The notes under the pieces are model-generated. The model had not been told where the DNA came from. It ran no database searches and worked only from the letters and a program-made list of their open reading frames with translations. From contig MNXL01000293.1 of the NCBI GenBank assembly GCA_001871755.1, positions 1-6,500 on the forward strand: a DNA stretch of 6,500 nucleotides, given 5' to 3'. Source of the DNA: Anaerolineae bacterium CG2_30_64_16 (GTDB lineage: Bacteria > Chloroflexota > Anaerolineae > CG2-30-64-16). Within the stretch, counting starts at the first letter, position 1, and every line of letters starts with the position of its first letter. Positions 5,657 to 6,500 of this stretch are shown in pieces. The translations under genes and the position numbers were made by a program.

Positions 5657-6003
5657 ACAAGTATCCCTTCTCGTTTTGCGTTTCGATAGAGTTGAATACT
5701 CCCGTGCTCAAATTCATCCGGAGGAACAGGCCTCGCAGAAATGAGCTGCTCTGACTCCAATTGGATGGGATACAGCACATCTATGACTTGACGAAGTTCT
5801 GAAAAATAGTCGAAGGGTTTGCTTAACAAAACAAGCAAATCAATGTCACTCATTGAGTCAGCCTGGTTGCGTGCTACAGACCCATACAGAATCAGACCCT
5901 TGAGCTGAGAGCCATAATGGCTTTCAAGAGCCACCTTGCATTTCCTCACCACTTCACTGATGGTTGCCACTTGAATCACCGTCAATCGATTCGGATCACA
6001 CAC
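5653..6003 (-). CDS. MNT-type minimal nucleotidyltransferase (antitoxin-like)
   Basis: This protein of up to 116 residues has the nucleotidyltransferase signature GSVARNQADSMSDID (41-55), that is GS, ten residues, then D53-x-D55, followed by the hydrophobic strand LLVLL. In characterised MNT-HEPN pairs the MNT protein neutralises the HEPN toxin, in some cases by adding AMP groups to it. A third catalytic acid is not obvious; LESE at 82-85 is the nearest candidate. The stop overlaps the HEPN start by four bases, so the two are co-translated. The start is uncertain: the longest frame begins with GTG at 6001-6003, none of the candidate starts (further GTG and TTG codons nearby) has a good Shine-Dalgarno site, and the helix containing ISEVVRKCKVALE (15-27) should be included. 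Confidence 0.85.
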   Translation of the reverse strand: MCDPNRLTVIQVATISEVVRKCKVALESHYGSQLKGLILYGSVARNQADSMSDIDLLVLLSKPFDYFSELRQVIDVLYPIQLESEQLISARPVPPDEFEHGSIQLYRNAKREGILV

Positions 6004-6015
6004 TCAATAACCAGG

Positions 6016-6059
6016 GGTTCACCTGCGGCTGCGCCAGCGAACCTCTGCGACCCGCAGAG
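6016..6059. repeat. two adjacent hairpins between DUF2442 and MNT genes
   Basis: CTCTGCG (6043-6049) and CGCAGAG (6053-6059) form a perfect 7-pair stem with a 3-base loop. Next to it GGTTC (6016-6020) and GAACC (6039-6043) bracket a second imperfect stem that also pairs CTG with CAG inside. Neither is followed by a T-run on the minus strand, so an intrinsic terminator is not supported. They occupy most of the gap before the MNT gene and could be an operator, an attenuator or structure only. Confidence 0.4.
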
Positions 6060-6091
6060 CGACCGGCGCGGCGGTCAGGTGCAAGCCGTTG

Positions 6092-6409
6092 TCAAGCAGG
6101 TACCGTCGCAGGTTTCAAGCTTGGCCTCGGGCTCCGTCTCGGCCGGACTGACGCTTTGCGCGATCGGGCCGGTCTGCCGGAGAGCATTCCCGCCGCGCTG
6201 ATATCCTCATCTATGTCCGGCCAATGTACGCCTAACCCGTTGCCGATGAACTCAAAGTTACTGCGCTGTTCTGGCGTGGCCTCGGATAGACGCCATGACC
6301 AGGCCAAGGGCACGCTGATGGTACGGCCATCGGCTAAGTGAGCCGTGATGACTTCGTCCGTAACCCGCATATCCGTAATGCGGGGAATGTCACTCACTAC
6401 AGTGTTCAT
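6092..6409 (-). CDS. DUF2442 protein with extended basic C-terminus
   Basis: This is a 105-residue protein. Residues 11-80 match the DUF2442 pattern: ITDMRVTDEVITAHLADGRT (11-30), SVPLAWSWRL (32-41) and GLGVHWPDIDEDISAAGML (58-76) followed by SGRP. The family has no firmly assigned function; members are common in accessory regions and often sit beside a DUF4160 gene, which is not visible in the short stretch upstream here. Most members end soon after the GRP segment, but this one continues with about 25 residues rich in Arg, Ser and Pro (RSRKASVRPRRSPRPSLKP). That tail may be read-through past an ancestral stop or a nucleic-acid-binding addition. The ATG (6407-6409) has GGAGG six bases upstream; a longer frame to the window edge is therefore not needed. 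It lies upstream of MNT-HEPN on the same strand. Confidence 0.8.
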   Translation of the reverse strand: MNTVVSDIPRITDMRVTDEVITAHLADGRTISVPLAWSWRLSEATPEQRSNFEFIGNGLGVHWPDIDEDISAAGMLSGRPARSRKASVRPRRSPRPSLKPATVPA

Positions 6410-6415
6410 CCCAAG

Positions 6416-6420
6416 CCTCC
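6416..6420 (-). promoter_or_regulatory. Shine-Dalgarno site of the DUF2442 gene
   Basis: GGAGG on the minus strand is separated by six bases from the ATG at 6409-6407. It identifies this ATG as the start, rather than the in-frame extension that runs upstream to the window edge. Confidence 0.7.
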
Positions 6421-6500
6421 AAAATCCTTTGTCGGTGCTCCACAATCGTATCCTCTCAATAATCCGGGGTGGCTGTGGCCGGTCTCCTGACCGAGCCACG

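Noticed and set aside
6410..6500. 3' end of an upstream gene such as a DUF4160 partner, one frame ending in an ATGA overlap with the DUF2442 start.
   Set aside because: Only about 30 codons are available and none of the three frames shows a recognisable family pattern.

Overview
The window is bacterial DNA of generally high GC. All eight genes or gene remnants I can support lie on the minus strand, so the window reads right to left as a co-directional series: DUF2442 protein, MNT nucleotidyltransferase, HEPN protein, a truncated alaX copy, a restriction-endonuclease-like gene, an N6-adenine DNA methyltransferase, a full alaX, and a metallo-beta-lactamase-fold protein. I cannot name the organism. 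The heptamer repeats between alaX and the MBL gene resemble intergenic repeats I associate with Chloroflexi, but that is recollection only.

Right part (5267-6500): a DUF2442 protein with a good Shine-Dalgarno start, an 88-base gap holding small hairpins, and an MNT-HEPN pair joined by a 4-base ATGA overlap, the usual layout of this toxin-antitoxin class. GC drops visibly here.

Centre (2381-5221): this is the most informative part. A two-gene restriction-modification (R-M) unit, endonuclease first and methyltransferase second with another ATGA overlap, sits between two direct copies of the 5' part of alaX. The copies (1922-2380 and 4763-5221) run at a constant offset of 2841 with no indels over 459 bases and about 90% identity by hand count. 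The left copy continues into a full 411-residue alanyl-tRNA editing protein. The right copy breaks off after about 145 codons and runs into the R-M unit. This is the geometry of R-M insertion with long target duplication, or of a single-crossover integration of a circle carrying an alaX fragment. The truncated alaX reading frame overlaps the start of the endonuclease gene, so the R-M genes may be expressed through alaX transcription and coupled translation.

Left part (1-1120): downstream of the full alaX is a 42-base array of six heptamers that spans its stop codon, then an MBL-fold gene whose metal-ligand positions are partly replaced and whose C-terminus is a low-complexity acidic tail. Two identical 42-base hairpin-forming repeats exactly 100 bases apart follow it.

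Taken together the window looks like a housekeeping-type neighbourhood (tRNA editing, hydrolase) that has accumulated defence or selfish modules (R-M, MNT-HEPN). The clearest non-routine signal is the mosaic structure around alaX.
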